This document shows positions 43,320 to 56,039 of a DNA stretch of 64,000 nucleotides, one piece after another (positions within the stretch are counted from its first letter, which is position 1; each line of letters starts with the position of its first letter). The position numbers were made by a program, and so were the translations under genes. This stretch comes from Pseudocercospora fijiensis CIRAD86 (lineage: Eukaryota > Ascomycota > Dothideomycetes > Mycosphaerellales > Mycosphaerellaceae), in NCBI RefSeq assembly GCF_000340215.1, contig NW_006921544.1, positions 402,599-466,598 on the forward strand, read 5' to 3'. Below the pieces are notes generated by a model. That model was not told the origin of the DNA. It searched no databases and saw only the letters and a program-made list of their open reading frames with translations.

Positions 43320-45490
43320 TAATTAGTAATCCTTATTACTACCTAATATCGAGACTATATATTATTCTCGCTATAGGGCTATACCTACTTTACTACCTTA
43401 ACCTCGATATTAGGCGTAATATTCTCTACTTAATACTTTCTACGTACCTAACTACGCTACCTCCTCCTCTAGGCAATCCTATACTAGCCTAAAGCTCTAA
43501 GTTTTATAGGCTTTTATCTTTATCTCTAAAGCTACCTACTGCCTCTAGAGTAGATAGCTTCTAGATAGTATCTACGAAGTTGCCTTACCTCGGACTATTT
43601 CTATCGTAAAGAGATCTAAGAAGAAGTCGCCGCGTCTAATAATACGTTTATAGAATTTAGCAAAACTAAGCCGTAGAGTGTTATTAAGATATAGTAAGCT
43701 AGGTAGGTAAGCTAAAGTGCGGCTAACTAACCGAGAAGGAGAGGGACTGCTCTCGTCTCGTTAGCGATTGCCTTGTCCTACGACTATAGTAAGATAGGCT
43801 ATACTTCTTAAAAAGAGTCTCGGGGGAGGAAGTCGAACGCTTAATATCTAGACTATTAGTTACGCTAGCTATAGCGGGAAAAGGCGCTAGGCTCGTAATT
43901 ATATAAAGTGCTTATAAGAGGAGCAAGCTAGGTCGTTATAAATACTATCGATCCGAGAAGTAAATAGTTAGGGATATCCTAAAGCTAAATAGAAATCTAG
44001 ACTATAAAGTATCCGTAGACCCGCGGTATAGGTTAGGATAGCCGAGCGAAGCCGGAGGCTAGCGGAATAACAATTAGGCCTTGCCTTTAATATATATATA
44101 TATATATATAATTAGTACCCTCTACGCAACTTAGGCTAAAGGGGCTTGTTAATTCTAACGTTGTATTAACTGTATATATACTATAAGCGATCGCAATTAT
44201 AAGCGGCATACCGCTTATAATCGCGACCTATACTTATAGCTCTATAGTAGCTAATATAACTAAAGATTAGTAAAAAGAATAGCCCTTCCGAGAGTCGAAC
44301 TCGCGTTACTCTAGTATAAATAAGAGTCAAGACAGGCTTAATCGAGTATAGCGTATATATATAGATTGTAACTACTCTTACAATCTTTAAAGCTATTTAA
44401 TCTTTAAGGCTGTTCCTAACGCCTTATTCTAATGCCTAAAAGTATATAGGAATCTATTAAAGACAATTATTTATTAGGTATTAATTATCTCCTAATTTTT
44501 ATAAGCCTGTTTAGTATCTTCTATTACCTCCTAATTATCTATTACCTCCTACTTATTAATTATCTTATTATCCTAGATGTCTGCCTATCTTATAAGTATA
44601 CGGGTTTGCTCTCGCAAAGTGATTACAACTCTGGTAATAGTTAGAACAACCTCCTTAAGTCGCGCCTAATAGACCTACTATTCTTTACGAGCGTTAGTAA
44701 GCCGCAACGTAAATTCTCTAGAGCTAAGAGTCTCGCTAGGCTAGATAGCGTCGAGGATATTAGTATCGTTATATTAATCCTATAGGAGACGCTCTAGAAG
44801 TAGTAAACTAGATTTAGTAGGTTCCTAATCCTAAGTATCTAGAAGGTTAATTGTCTCGCGAGCCTATTACGCTTTCTTACGATTAGTAATAATACGCGCG
44901 AAGAACTCGGTAGTCTCAGTATAAGTAGCTACTAGAGCAAATAATAGATATATACTAGTAGGATATACTAGTAGAGCGTCGGACGGCGGAGGATAAGAGG
45001 CTAACTATAATGCCTATAGTTACGAAAGCGCTATCTAAAGCGGAGGTAGAGTATATTACGGATATACTACTTCGAACTAATCGATAAATGTCTATACTAG
45101 ATTAGTATTAGTACTACTACAAGTAAGTAGATAGCGGAAATTATAAGCTTCCGAATAAACACGTATATAGCGCTAGGCAAAAGCAGTAATCTTATATAGT
45201 AAGCGCGGATTTGCCTAGAGTTAGAGTTGAAGCTGCTCTATTCGGTTAATTGCCTATAGATCCTTAGGATATTATAGCAGTTGCTGCTTCTTACGAGCCT
45301 CTTCCTAGCCTACCTACTTACCTCGCTACGCTTATAGCTTCTCTTGCTACTGCTTAGCGTATGCTACAAGATCGCCTTTATCTTTAGGGTTAGCGTCTAG
45401 ATATAGAGGTATAGAGGATAATATAACGCCCTTAGGAAGCAAGCGCTATAATCGACGTCGAACTAAGTTAGCGTAGCGGCTAACGACTAT
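43320..45490. other. Unassigned DNA between hAT-1 and Helitron relic
   Basis: This is the right part of the substrate cut by hAT-1. It holds a TA repeat and, around 44470-44620, a stretch with more CpA/TpG than the surroundings. A tRNA-like T-arm near 44290-44310 is not supported by a full cloverleaf. The 3' end of the Helitron (minus strand) should lie here, but I could not place its terminal hairpin. Confidence 0.3.
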
Positions 45491-46701
45491 TCCCGGGACT
45501 TTGCCGCTCTTAAAACGATTATAGAAGTTAAATAGAGCCTTAAATATAACATCTCTAGGTCCTCGGACTCTAGAGACACTAACGTAGGTAAGGCCTAGTA
45601 TAAAGTCTTTTCGAGAAATACTAAGTTCTACTTTATCGAGAGTTATGCCTTATAACTTGTGTATCGTAATAGTATAGGCAATAGTAAGCGGAAACTATAT
45701 TCGAGAGTAGCGAGTATCCTAACGCTAATTATAGAGCTATTCGCGACGGACTAGAATAACTAGTACGACCCGACGTAGTATACCGACAGAGTTGTTACTA
45801 TTAAACACTTTATTAAAGTTCTAGCTAGTATATTTGTTAAGCTCGATAAGGGATATAGTAGGTAGCTTATTAAGAGGATCTTCCTTAGGATTAGTCGTCT
45901 CTATCTAGACTATATCGCGGATAGTGCCGAAGCTACCGTTAATAATGCCGCCTTCTATCTAGGGATTCTACGTTACTATAACTCGTATACTAAGGCATAG
46001 TAGGAGGCGAGGGTAAACGTTGCCGCCGTTCTTATAACTCGCCTTAATAGTATTATTACCCCTAGTATAATTAGCCTTAGTAAGTACAATTGTAGTCTAA
46101 TAGTCTAGTAAAGCTACCTAGTTGTATTTATTAACCTGCTTTTTATAAGGATATAGCCGAATAGTATCTACAAATAAGTCCTACTCTACTTAAGGCAAAG
46201 AAGTCTTTATACGGCTATTAAGGGTTTCCTAGTAAACGATCTTTATACCTACTAGTACGTTGCGGGGACCTTCGAGAGTAGTACGGAAAGCGGTAGCCTA
46301 GGTATCGTTTCCTTATTAACGATAAATTACACTTAGTTAGATTGTCTAGTCGAAAAGCTAGTACGTATTATAACTAGCGATATCCTTAGGTGTCTTAAGC
46401 TTAGAAAGCTTTAAGAATAGTAGCTTGCCCCCGACTAGTAGTATTTAATAGAAATCGCCTATAGGAGAAATATATCGTCCTCTAAACGGAAGAGTAGTAT
46501 CTATACTACCTTAGCTCTAGGGCGCTAAAAGAGACATTTAACGGAGGCGTTAATCGATCTAATAAAGCATAGTAAGATCTATTATAGACTTCTCGTTAAG
46601 AATAATATACTTAATATACTTAAGCCGGTCTTAAACGTTAGTTAAAGCCTATCTATTAAGAGGGATATATTCTTTTATCTTTAAAGGCAGCTTAAAGATA
46701 G
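45490..46701 (-). pseudogene. Helitron helicase (PIF1 family) relic, C-terminal part
   Basis: On the minus strand near 46630-46580 is the Walker B region YIIL-N-EKS, where Asp became Asn through TG to TA. It is followed near 46500-46430 by PFRGRY...GDFY.IL, matching PIF1 GDFYQLPPV. DIASYNTY.LFD.TI.LSVIYR follows. Near 45690-45560 are IAYTITIHKL.GITLDKVEL and TYVSVSRVRGPRDV, the PIF1 motifs V and VI. These are standard in Helitron Rep-helicase proteins. The gene is cut by the MITE at 46702-47099 and continues at 47100. Confidence 0.85.
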
Positions 46702-46709
46702 TATATAAC

Positions 46710-47091
46710 TAGACCCCGTAGTAGTTCGGGTTAGTTTGGTTTAGTATACTAAGCCGAAATTCTAGTTTGGTTTAGTTTAGTTTGCTAAGGAACCGGTATA
46801 CGGATCGGTTTGCCGGCTACGTACCGGCTATAGATAAAAACCTAATCTAAAACACGTCTAAATAGCCCGAAATATAGATGCAATCGTATAGCGTATATAA
46901 TATAGGGCCCCCGGACCCGATCTAAGGTCGTCGTATATCGTCGTATATCGTCGTAGTTTAGTCGGATTTTCTCGGAAACTAGCTTAGACTAGCAGGGTAA
47001 AAAACCAAACCGGAACTAAACCGGAGGGGTACCGCTAAAAAACCAAACTATATACGTTTTATAGTTCGTATACCGAACAACTACGGGTCTA
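46710..47091. mobile_element. 382-bp non-autonomous hAT MITE
   Basis: It begins TAGACCCCGTAGTAGTTCGG and ends with the inverse (AACTACGGGTCTA). Exact 8-bp duplications TATATAAC lie at 46702-46709 and 47092-47099. Inside the ends are the subterminal TTTAGTTTGGTTTAG-type repeats of the large hAT. It has no coding capacity and would depend on hAT-1-type transposase. It sits in the Helitron helicase gene. Confidence 0.92.
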
Positions 47092-47099
47092 TATATAAC

Positions 47100-48526
47100 G
47101 TGCTTCCCTTTATATCGTTTATAGCGGCTCTAGTAGGTACGAGACGGACGATTAGGTTACTGAGCAAGAGGTTCGATTCGCCTTGCTCTAAGTTATTAAA
47201 CTTATTAGTAAGCGCTTCTAACTTAGATAATACAGTTTTAATTACGTAGGACTTACTAACGCCTACCTTACCGTCGACGTTAAGTAGGAATACCGGTATA
47301 TATATATCTTTAGTCTACGCGCGCTAGCAATGAACTACCTTATTATACTAGAGCTTCTAGGCGTTAGAGAGGCTATTAATACGCTAGTTAAGGTCCGTAG
47401 GAACACCGATTCTCTAGCTACTACGAGCGGTAGTACCTCGTATCTAGGTCTAGTAATTCTTAGTATTATCTATAGTAAGACCTTACTTGCTAATATAAGG
47501 CGTCTAGTCGTACTTATAATTGATTTAACGATTGCCTAAGTCGTTAAGATCCTTAAGTATCTCTATAGGATTACGACCTAAAAGGGCGGCGGTAAGTAAT
47601 TTAGCCTCTAGGCGCTCGATCTCTAGGTCGAAGACCTAGCCTTTAAAGAGGTCTTCTATCGGCTTCGGGAGGTTAATACCTATATAATTATTAGGGTAGT
47701 CGTAGAACATTTCGTATTGCGTATAAGCCTCGCTCTACAAATTATATACTATACTAGGATTATTATCGGGAAATAAGTAAGGTAGACTAGGGTAATTAGT
47801 ATCGAAGGGACAATATAGAAGCACCTTAGTACGGCACTAATCTTCGTAAGTGCTATTAGGACCGTCTAGAATGCCGCTGCATTTAGGGTACTAGTTAATT
47901 ATACGCGGCTTAGCTCGTATACGCTTCTTATAGGTATCGAGGTCCTACTTAGTAAGGAATTCTAAGAGCGTTAGATTAGGGTAATCTAGAAGATTAGAGC
48001 GGTTAAATTTATCCTTAGGAATAGCGTATCGATTTAGATACTTAAGTAGCGGTAACTAACCCTAAGTAACTATCTCGCTAATAGTAGGGTTATACCGCTT
48101 AACTTTAGAGTAATCTTCGGGCTTGCGGCAGTTAAAGTTCTAGATCTTTCGAGATCCCTAGGCGAGAGGCAGGTTTAGAAGGAGGTGCATTTCTTTATAT
48201 ATAGAGATATTACGCTTACTAATTATCTTATTAAGTATCTTAGCGATAAATAAGACTATAGGACGATTAGTATTAATCCTAGATAGTACCTTCTTACTAA
48301 GATCGATTAGAGATTTACTACGCTTCTCTTACTTAGTATAGTACTTACTAAGATAGTCGACAATAGCGCCTTTATTAGTATATACTATAATGTTATTATT
48401 CGCTATCTATACTAGTTAGATAGTATAGTTATAGTTAGTTATATAGGTATTATTACGAGAACTATCGTATATCTAGTAGCGTAGATTTATCGTATACGTA
48501 ATAATAGCGTTCTCTAGATAATTAGT
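47100..48526 (-). pseudogene. Helitron replicase-helicase relic, N-terminal part
   Basis: From right to left: YLSKYYTK (48400-48330) and IAKILNKIISKRNISIYKEM, matching the Helitron block that ends in RDISAQE; LLLNLPLA.GSRKI.NFN; C.TKVLLYCPFDTNYPS near 47830, matching the Helitron CRxKLxLHHPF; then the degraded Walker A LNVDGKVGVSKSYVIKTVLS at 47290-47225 and VRLVPTRAAI near 47130. Stops are at Gln. The upstream Rep domain is cut away by the A4 insertion at 48527. Rolling-circle transposition is the known role. Confidence 0.83.
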
Positions 48527-48715
48527 TATTAGAGGCTATATGTAATTAGTATATAACTAGCTCGAGTAAAGCTAGGGTCCTAATGCCTTAGGTAGGGCTT
48601 AGCGCTTAGCGTTAGGCTAACTAGCCTACCTTCCTCCTTCTTCTCTTAGATCTCTATCGAATACTATACTAACCTACTACTACCCTATCTACCTACTAAT
48701 ATAACCCTTCTTATA
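48527..48715 (+). repeat. A4 5' LTR (189 bp)
   Basis: It matches the A3 LTRs in inverse orientation. It holds ATCGAATACTA at 48656-48666, complementary (11 of 11) to TAGTATTCGAT at 48716-48726 directly after the LTR. Confidence 0.88.
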
Positions 48716-48999
48716 TAGTATTCGATCTACCCTTTAAGGGCAGTAGCTAGATAGTCCTTATTTTAAGCTTTTAGCGGTATAGCTACGAAAAATACTAATT
48801 AAACTATATTGCGCCCGAAGAACGGGACCTATACGTACTATTCTACTAGAACAACCGTACTAATTATTAAGCAAGGCCTTCTATACGGCCTATTACACTA
48901 AGTTAATCGCACTAGGCTAATATCTACTAATTCCGCTATATCCGTATTATAAAGACCTATAATATATTATTAGTATTACCCCTTATAGTAGCCGGCTTA

Positions 49000-50370
49000 T
49001 TACAAACACTAATAATAGCAACAACAATCGCGGCGCTCCTAATAGCGCTAGCAATAACAACGCTAGTAGTGCCCCTAATAGCGCTAGTAATAATAATACT
49101 AGTAGTACGGAGCGCGGCGAAGAATCTATAGTCGAGGGCGATAATCTATAGTTAACCGTTAACGAGATCCTCGATAATATTACTAATCGTCGATATAACC
49201 GACTAGCTTTTAGCCCCTAGCTAGTAGGGAGACTTTAGTAAGCTATTTAGAACAGGCTTGCTTCCCTATACTAAGAATAATAACTAAGGGATAATATCCT
49301 TAAGATTCGTCGCCTATAGGAATCTCTAGCAGTTACTACTAAACTAATAGAAGGACCTTCCTCGTTATCCTCCTAGAAGAAGGATACTAAACTTAAGGAC
49401 TATACCGTATTTAATAGCTCTAGTCGAAAGCAATACAACGACTATATTCGCGACTATAAGCTTAACTAGCGCAATATACTAAGGGCGCTACTAGATAACT
49501 ATTCCTTAGTTGTTTATGCTATATAGTATATTAATAGCGACCTAAAACGTACCTAGGATAACTATTTCGACTCCCTTAGTAACTAGACTCCTATTTAGTA
49601 GAAAGCCTATAAGACTATTATACTAGACACCCTTAGAAACCCTATACTAAAAGGCAATACTACGCCTAGGATTAGTATCTTCGAGCTAAACAAAAGACTA
49701 ATTAATCGGCCCGCTCGTTCGAGGCCTATTTAAAGACCCTCGAGGATAACCTTCCGGCTAAAACTAATTCTGTATAGATCTCGGAAATACGCCTAAAACT
49801 TAGGTAGGAGCTTATCCTCGAATTAGACCGTCGCCGTATATTTAAATAGACTAACCTTAAACGTATTTAATTTATAGTTAAAGTCGAAACTATAGTGTAT
49901 ATAGTATAGCTTTAGTAACGGTTAGAGTCTAAGATACGGCTAACTACTAATTGTAGCTATAGTAGAAACTAAGGAAGCACTCCTTAAACTAACATTGCTA
50001 ACAATAGAGATAGTAACGACTACTAACATAGAAGAGGTAGGGGTCGATACCGTAGTAGAAACCCTTAGCGAGGAAGAGGATAAGGAAGAGGCTTATTTCT
50101 CTATACCCCTAATCGTTTATCTAATTCTAGGGCTAATCGAAGCGGACCTAGCAGTGCCCTAACTAGGTACAAGTGCGTTAACTGCGATAGCACTACTTAT
50201 TTACTAGGCTAATACGACAGGCCTCGAGACTAGGCCCGAATAGACCGCACTACTACTAAGTACCGAAAGCACCTTTTAGCCGCTAATGCTACCTCTATCG
50301 GTTCTTCCTACTAGTCGAAAAAAGAATAAGCGCCGTACTAACTGTTAGGCTTATACGGCGTAGGACTATC
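49000..50370 (+). pseudogene. A4 Gag relic
   Basis: It aligns with A2 Gag from the N-terminal Asn/Ser-rich part to the zinc knuckle near 50170-50230 (KCVNCDSTTYLLG). The Pro/Thr/Lys repeat of A1 and A2 is replaced here by an Ala-Pro-Asn-Ser-Ala-type repeat (49040-49110). RIP-type stops are frequent. Confidence 0.72.
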
Positions 50371-51089
50371 GACATTATACTAGCTATTATATATACCTAT
50401 CTTATATAAGATATATATAGTACTAACTATAAAGCTAAAGTTATACTAGATCTAGGCAATTCGGTTAGCGCCCTTATTAACTAGCGCCTAGCTAAGCAAT
50501 TAGACCTTCGAGAACTAAAGAGGACTAATATACTAATCCTTGCTTAGTTTAATAACGCTCGGGACTTAACCTATAGGACTTACTATATTCCTATAGTTCT
50601 AAGAGACGATCTCGCTAATAAGCGCCTACTAGACTTTACTACCTACGTAGTAGATATAGGCAACCTTCTATCTAATATTGTTATTAGCAACCCTATTCTT
50701 AAGTAATACGCCGTAACTATAGATTTAGGCCTCTAATAGTAGCGATTTAGAATCGCTACGAAAGAGGACATTAAATATATCGACGTTAGCGAGTGCCCTA
50801 ACGGTATTAAGGTTCTATTTATTAGTAGCCTAATACTAGCCTCCGCCTTAGCTAATCCGACTACCGACCTACTCGGTAGTAACGACGATAAGCCTATGCC
50901 CCCTAATAGTATAGACCCTAATTAGCTTGCTCGTATACTATAATCTATCTAAGAAACCTATATTAAGGTGTTTAAACACTACCTAGTATCGATATTGCCT
51001 ATATTTAAAGAGACGGACTATAAGATTAATATTATATAGGGCAAGGAGGTTCCTTTTAGACCGCTCTATAACCTTAGTAAACGCGAGCT
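50370..51089 (+). pseudogene. A4 protease and start of RT
   Basis: It contains the protease core (VILDLGNSVSALI near 50440-50480) and the first RT motifs up to NLSKREL, then breaks at hAT-2. Confidence 0.72.
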
Positions 51090-51225
51090 TAGACCCCGTA
51101 GTAGTTCGGTTTGCGAACTACTAAACGTATACAGTTTGGTTTCTTAGCGGCAAACTAGCTCCCTAGTTCCGGTTTAGTTTTTTCGAACTATATAGATTCT
51201 TAGTTCGAACTAGAGACTATACTAG

Positions 51226-51381
51226 TTTTACTATAAGGATACTCTTATTCGACTGCCGGCTACGATTGCCGGCTATATTTTACTATAAGGATACTCTTTT
51301 TCGACTACCAGTTACGATTGCCGGCTATATTTTACTACAAGGACACTCTTATTCGACTACCGGCTACGATTGCCGGCTATA
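51226..51381 (+). repeat. Subterminal tandem repeat, 3 x 52 bp, of hAT-2
   Basis: Same array as 34305-34460. A C-run of 16 follows at 51628-51643; the equivalent run in hAT-1 (34700-34710) has 11. Confidence 0.88.
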
Positions 51382-51669
51382 ATAGTAACTAGGTTATATT
51401 TACTACGCTCGCGGTTGCCTTAATAATAGCTATTGCCGTTACTAAGGCGTAGTTACTATTACTAGGGCGTAGTTGCCTTTACTAGGGCGTAGTTACTATA
51501 GTTGCGAAAGCTTACCTATATAACGTTACGTAGGCGGTAACAATTAGGGCTTCGCGATATTCTTATACCTTTTAACTTCTTCCTCTATACCTATACCTAT
51601 AATAACGACTATACGCTATAACCTCCGCCCCCCCCCCCCCCCCTCCCCCTACTTAAAAAAATAAGAAAG

Positions 51670-53100
51670 AAGCGCGCTACGCGCTAAATAGAAGATAGAA
51701 CTAAAAACCGCGAGTTTGTTTTGCCTAAGTATCTAAGAAAAAAGCGTAAGACTAAAGAGGAGTAGTCTACGAAGAAGAATTCTATACGAGACCGCGAGAG
51801 AGAGGAGAAGATAGATAAAGATAAAAGATCGAAAGATAAGAGAAGAAAGACGCGAAATAAGGCGTTCTATCGATAGCTAGCGCCTATAGAAAAAAGTAAA
51901 GGTTAGAATAAGAAGATAAGGTAAGAGAAGGCGTAGAGGAGGAAGGAATTGCGTCTAGTTTTCGAGCGTAAAGTTCTAGTAGCGTAAGTTAGCCGTAGCT
52001 AGCATTTTTTTAAGACGTTAACTAATAGTATTTAGACCTATAGCCGCTACCTCTATCGATACGACCGATAGTAACGGAGATGTTTAGATAGGCGAGAACA
52101 ATAATACTAGAGGTTAGAATGCCGCGAAAGAGTATAATACTCCGAATAAAGGGACTAAAAAAAGCGAGGAGATACTATACGTCGATCTAGTAATAGGTAT
52201 AGTCTTAGGGCCTAACGCTAGAGACGACAAGCGCTAGGAGTAGATCGCGTATAGTTAAAAAGACGAGGTACTAGTAAAGGGCTAAGGTATAAGTCCTATT
52301 AATCTAGAAAATTATCGTTTAAGCTACTACGAAAAGCTAGTAAGGATCGGAATCGAGACTAGTCGTCTTTATATCCTTAATATAGAGTAGAAATTTCTTT
52401 ATTAGTATTAGAGCGATGCCTTTATGTCTATAAAGGCAAAGTAGCTTACGATTAATACAATCGGGGCTAGGTATCTAGGGACCGCGGAAGAGTTACTTAA
52501 GGAGGAAGGGATATAGGTAATTATCCTATACTCGGTATATATAGCCGGCGTTCGTAGCCGGCAGATACTAATACTTAAATAGAAAGCGTTTCTCGAAGGT
52601 AGAGTACTACTACTATATAAAATCTTTACTAAGGCAGAGAGGGCTTATATCCGGAATCTAAGCTAGTAGTAGGATAGGTTAGCGTTAGAATTCTCTAAAT
52701 CTCTATATAAGCCTCCGAAGGATTACCTATTTTAGCGATACGGCTTTATTTCGACTACTCCGTAGGTATCCGACAAAGCTCGGGCGCTCTTTAAGATCTT
52801 TACTAAGAAGCGGAAGGAGTTCGAGGATTGGGATTAGTTAATAGAGCTATTAGTTAGTATTAGGTTTCGTAGTTATACTCGGCCTAAGCATTTACTTATC
52901 GAGTATCTTATACCGAAAGAGGATAGATTAAGACTAAAAACGAGCTTAGATTCGTAAGGTATAGTAGCTCGGTTCCGTTAGTAGGAGAGAGCCGCCGTAT
53001 AGAAGGCAAAATTTACGTAGTTAGGATAGCTAGGATAGCTAGGAAAAAAATTAAGGTAATTAGGATATCTAGGGTAGCTAGGAAATAAAAAGAAGGTAGC
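51670..53100 (+). pseudogene. Lys/Arg-rich gene of hAT-2
   Basis: Second copy of the gene at 34745-36190, aligned over its length, with the same donor GTAAGT at about 51984. The motif pair in intron 1 is partly lost here (AGCCGTAGCTAGCA), while that of intron 2 (AGCCGGCGTTCGTAGCCGGC near 52542) is kept. Function unknown. Confidence 0.55.
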
Positions 53101-53694
53101 TAGCTATCTACTACCTAGCTTTTCCTAACGATACGATACTATAAAAGAAAGGGTATTTCCCTATAGCTACTAGTATATATCTACTACTCTTTACCTTACC
53201 GTATAAACCTTTAAAACATACCGACCGATATTATATATATACTAGGCGCTATACTAGGAAGGGTAATAACGAGACGATAGTCGAAATAGTCTAATATACG
53301 AGCGAGATTGCGATAACGTCGAGAGGAGGTTATATACTCGCCTTCGATCCTATCGAGTACTAGACAAGGATTAAGGCTAGATTTATCCTCTCCGAATCCT
53401 AGTAGTAGGAATTTATTATAGGGTACTACTACCTAGTCCTTAAGACGGTTTAATAGAAGACTATTTAATTTAGGAGGCAAGAAGTATAAATAATTCTTTA
53501 CGACTATAGGCTTATTAATTTTCTAGGTCTTACCGATATACCTTCGTCGCCCGAACGTATATAAAGATACCTTTAGAACTTAGATAAGGGCAAGGGTAAA
53601 GCAAGCTAAGTATAGGAAGACCGTAACGAGAACGAGATATCGGAAGAAGAGGACTATCTATAGTATATAGAAAGGAAGGCGGTTCCTCGGAAAA

Positions 53695-54130
53695 TAGTAC
53701 CGAAAAGTAAGTAGGCTAAGCTAGCTAAAAAGAGTAGGCGGACGAAGGCTATCGCGAAGAAAAGTTATTCTTCTATTAGAAAAAAGGGTGAAAAAAGGGT
53801 AAAAGGCAAGTCTCGAAGCTTAAGAAGCGGTAATTCAAACTAGGTACTATTACCCTTCGCGAGATTCGGCTATTCTAAGAAAAAAGAGGGACCGAGCTTT
53901 TAATCCCTAAGACTCCCTTCTAGCGACTCGTTCGAGAAATTATATTAGATTTTAAGTCTAGTATACGATTTACGGCTAAGGCGATTAGTACTCTTTAGGA
54001 AGCTACGGAGGCATTTCTTATACTAGAGTTTAAGCTTTTAAACCTTCTTACTATATACACGAAGCGGGTTACCCCTTAATATAAAGATATATAGCTTCTA
54101 GCTAAAATTCGGCGTCGGTTTATAGCGTAG
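53695..54130 (+). pseudogene. Histone H3-like gene 1 in hAT-2
   Basis: It has the same frame as 39896-40324, with inferred start ATA and a small insertion in the basic tail. The fold is better kept in parts: LGTITLREIRLF, RGTELLIPKTPF.RLVREI, L.EATEAFL, YTKRVT, KDI.LLAKIRR. Stops fall at Gln as in copy 1, and TAA ends both copies at the same place. Confidence 0.85.
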
Positions 54131-54630
54131 TAATTGGAATTTGTATTTAGTCGTTAGATTAACCTAGGTAGAGGCCTATTTTCGCATCTTTTTACCGGCT
54201 ATAGGTGCCGGCTATACTTATTCTATCTCTACGCCGTACTTAAATCTAAGGTACGAAGTAAAACCCTAGCGCCTTATATTTACCCGGGTTTCGCGGAGCG
54301 TTAAAAAGTAAGGTATAAAGGGTTACGGCTTCCTTCTAATAAGCTACCTCGATAAGTATAGCAAATATAGGTTCTACTAACGACTATAATAGACGGTCGT
54401 ACCTTATAGACGGTTGTACCTTATAGGTAATCTTTATACTCTACCTCCGCGGCTAGGTAAGGTTAAGTATAACCGCGAAGTATAAGCTACCTCGATAAGC
54501 GTAGCAAATATAGGTCCTACTAACGACTATAATAGACGGTCGCTATAGACGGTCGTACCTTATAGGCAATCTTAATACTCTACCTCCGCGGCGAGGTAAG
54601 GTTAAGTATACGCGCGAAGTACGAGATAAT

Positions 54631-54819
54631 TGTAAGAAGGGTTATATTAGTAGGTAGGTAGGGTAGTAGTAGGTTAGTGTAGTATTCGATAGAGATCTAA
54701 GAGGAGAGGGAGGAAGGCAGGCTAGTTAGCCTAACGCTAAGCGCTAAGCCCTGCCTAAGGCATTAGGACCCTAGCTTTACTCGAGCTAGTTACATACTAA
54801 TTACGTATAGCCTCTAATA
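54631..54819 (-). repeat. A3 3' LTR (189 bp)
   Basis: It begins TGTAAGAAGGG on the plus strand and ends CTCTAATA. It pairs with 61510-61698. Confidence 0.93.
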
Positions 54820-56030
54820 TACGCTTCCCTTCTAAAGGCCGCGCCCTCGTAGCCTTCTATATCCCCGCTCTAATCTCCCCATTCTAACTTAGCAAGTCTA
54901 ATAACTAGCTCGCTCCGCGCTAAATTAAACGCTTAACTAACTAATTCTATTATTCTATCTAAAGCTTACCTCTTATAATGTCTAACTTCTAACTAAGCTA
55001 TTACTGTCGTAGTAATAATAAGGGGCTATATAGCTACACAAATTGAAGGCCTATAACTAACTACAATACGAGCGCGTCTTCCCTACTATAATAGGTAGAC
55101 GTACGAGGTATTATAGCACTGCCTCCGTTCTAAGTAATATCGTTCGAGTTCTTTGCGTCTACTCTAAAAGACCTAGAAATGTCCGCTCCGAGGGATTGTT
55201 CTTATTATTACGAGGGCTATTATTGTTCGTAGTTTCGCTAGCCTTAACTAGTTAGGTTTAGTAGCCTTTAATTGTTAATCTTATCTCTTTTAAAAACACA
55301 GTTCGTCTAGTTTCTATAGGTAAAGGCTATTATAAGTGCAGTAGTTAAGGTTCGCCTCGCTTAAAGGGTCGGAAAGATCGAGTAGTAACTTATTGTCCGC
55401 AAGATTGACCCCGGCTAGCTTAGCTCTATATTTTTGCCCTTAATTAGTCTATTAATCGATCGCTTAACCTTTTAAACCTCGAGCCCTTCGAACGGCTTAA
55501 TCTTTTAACCGAGTTAGTATAGTACAATCCGGCCTTAGGATATAGTATAGGTAAGGTTGTCCTCGCGGTATAGTAATAATAGCAAGTAATATTAACACTA
55601 GCGGTACTAGCGGTCTTAGCGCTAACTTTACCTTGCTCCTAATTTCCTTCTTTAACTAGCAATATACCTAGCTATACCGTTACTAATACGACTGCGTCGA
55701 CTTCTAGTATAAGTGCGACGCTATCGTTATTACTATTATTATTATCCGCGCGCGCGCCCTCGCCGGTTGCCTAGGCCTCGAGGCCTCGATAGAGTAAAGG
55801 AATAAGAGAGAGACCTAGACATTAAGAGGAGGGTCTTATAGGGTATATTAGTAAAGAGGTAGACCTCTTAAAAGAGTAGGCGCTTAATTAACTCGTAGCG
55901 CGCTATTAATACTCGGTACGCGTTCGCTATCGTAGTGTAGCCTTATTGTCCTTGCTAATAATTGCTTGCTTCTAATTAGTTAGCGAATTCTACCCCGGGG
56001 GTAGTATTAATCCTAGATCTCTTTTAGTAA
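54820..56030 (-). other. 3' noncoding region of A3
   Basis: It matches the equivalent tail of A2 in inverse orientation, including the CCCCGGGGG motif near 55993. No gene is recognised. Confidence 0.6.
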
Positions 56031-56039
56031 CATTGGCGG

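Larger units (their letters stand above)
48527..51089 (+). mobile_element. Chromovirus A4, 5' part only
   Basis: It has a 189-bp 5' LTR (48527-48715), the primer block, Gag and the protease region, and stops in RT at 51089 where hAT-2 begins. The rest of A4 is not found on the other side of hAT-2. It belongs to the LTR subfamily of A3 (starts TATTAGAGGCTATATG). It is more heavily mutated than A2. Confidence 0.88.

Noticed and set aside
44281..44350. tRNA-like T-arm (GAGTTCGACTCTCG on the minus strand) followed by an acceptor-like GAAGGGCT
   Set aside because: No matching 5' acceptor strand, D-arm or anticodon stem could be placed, so a tRNA gene is not supported.
47330..47539. 69-codon plus-strand frame starting with ATG
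   Set aside because: Lies opposite to the Helitron helicase frame, which carries recognisable PIF1 motifs on the minus strand.
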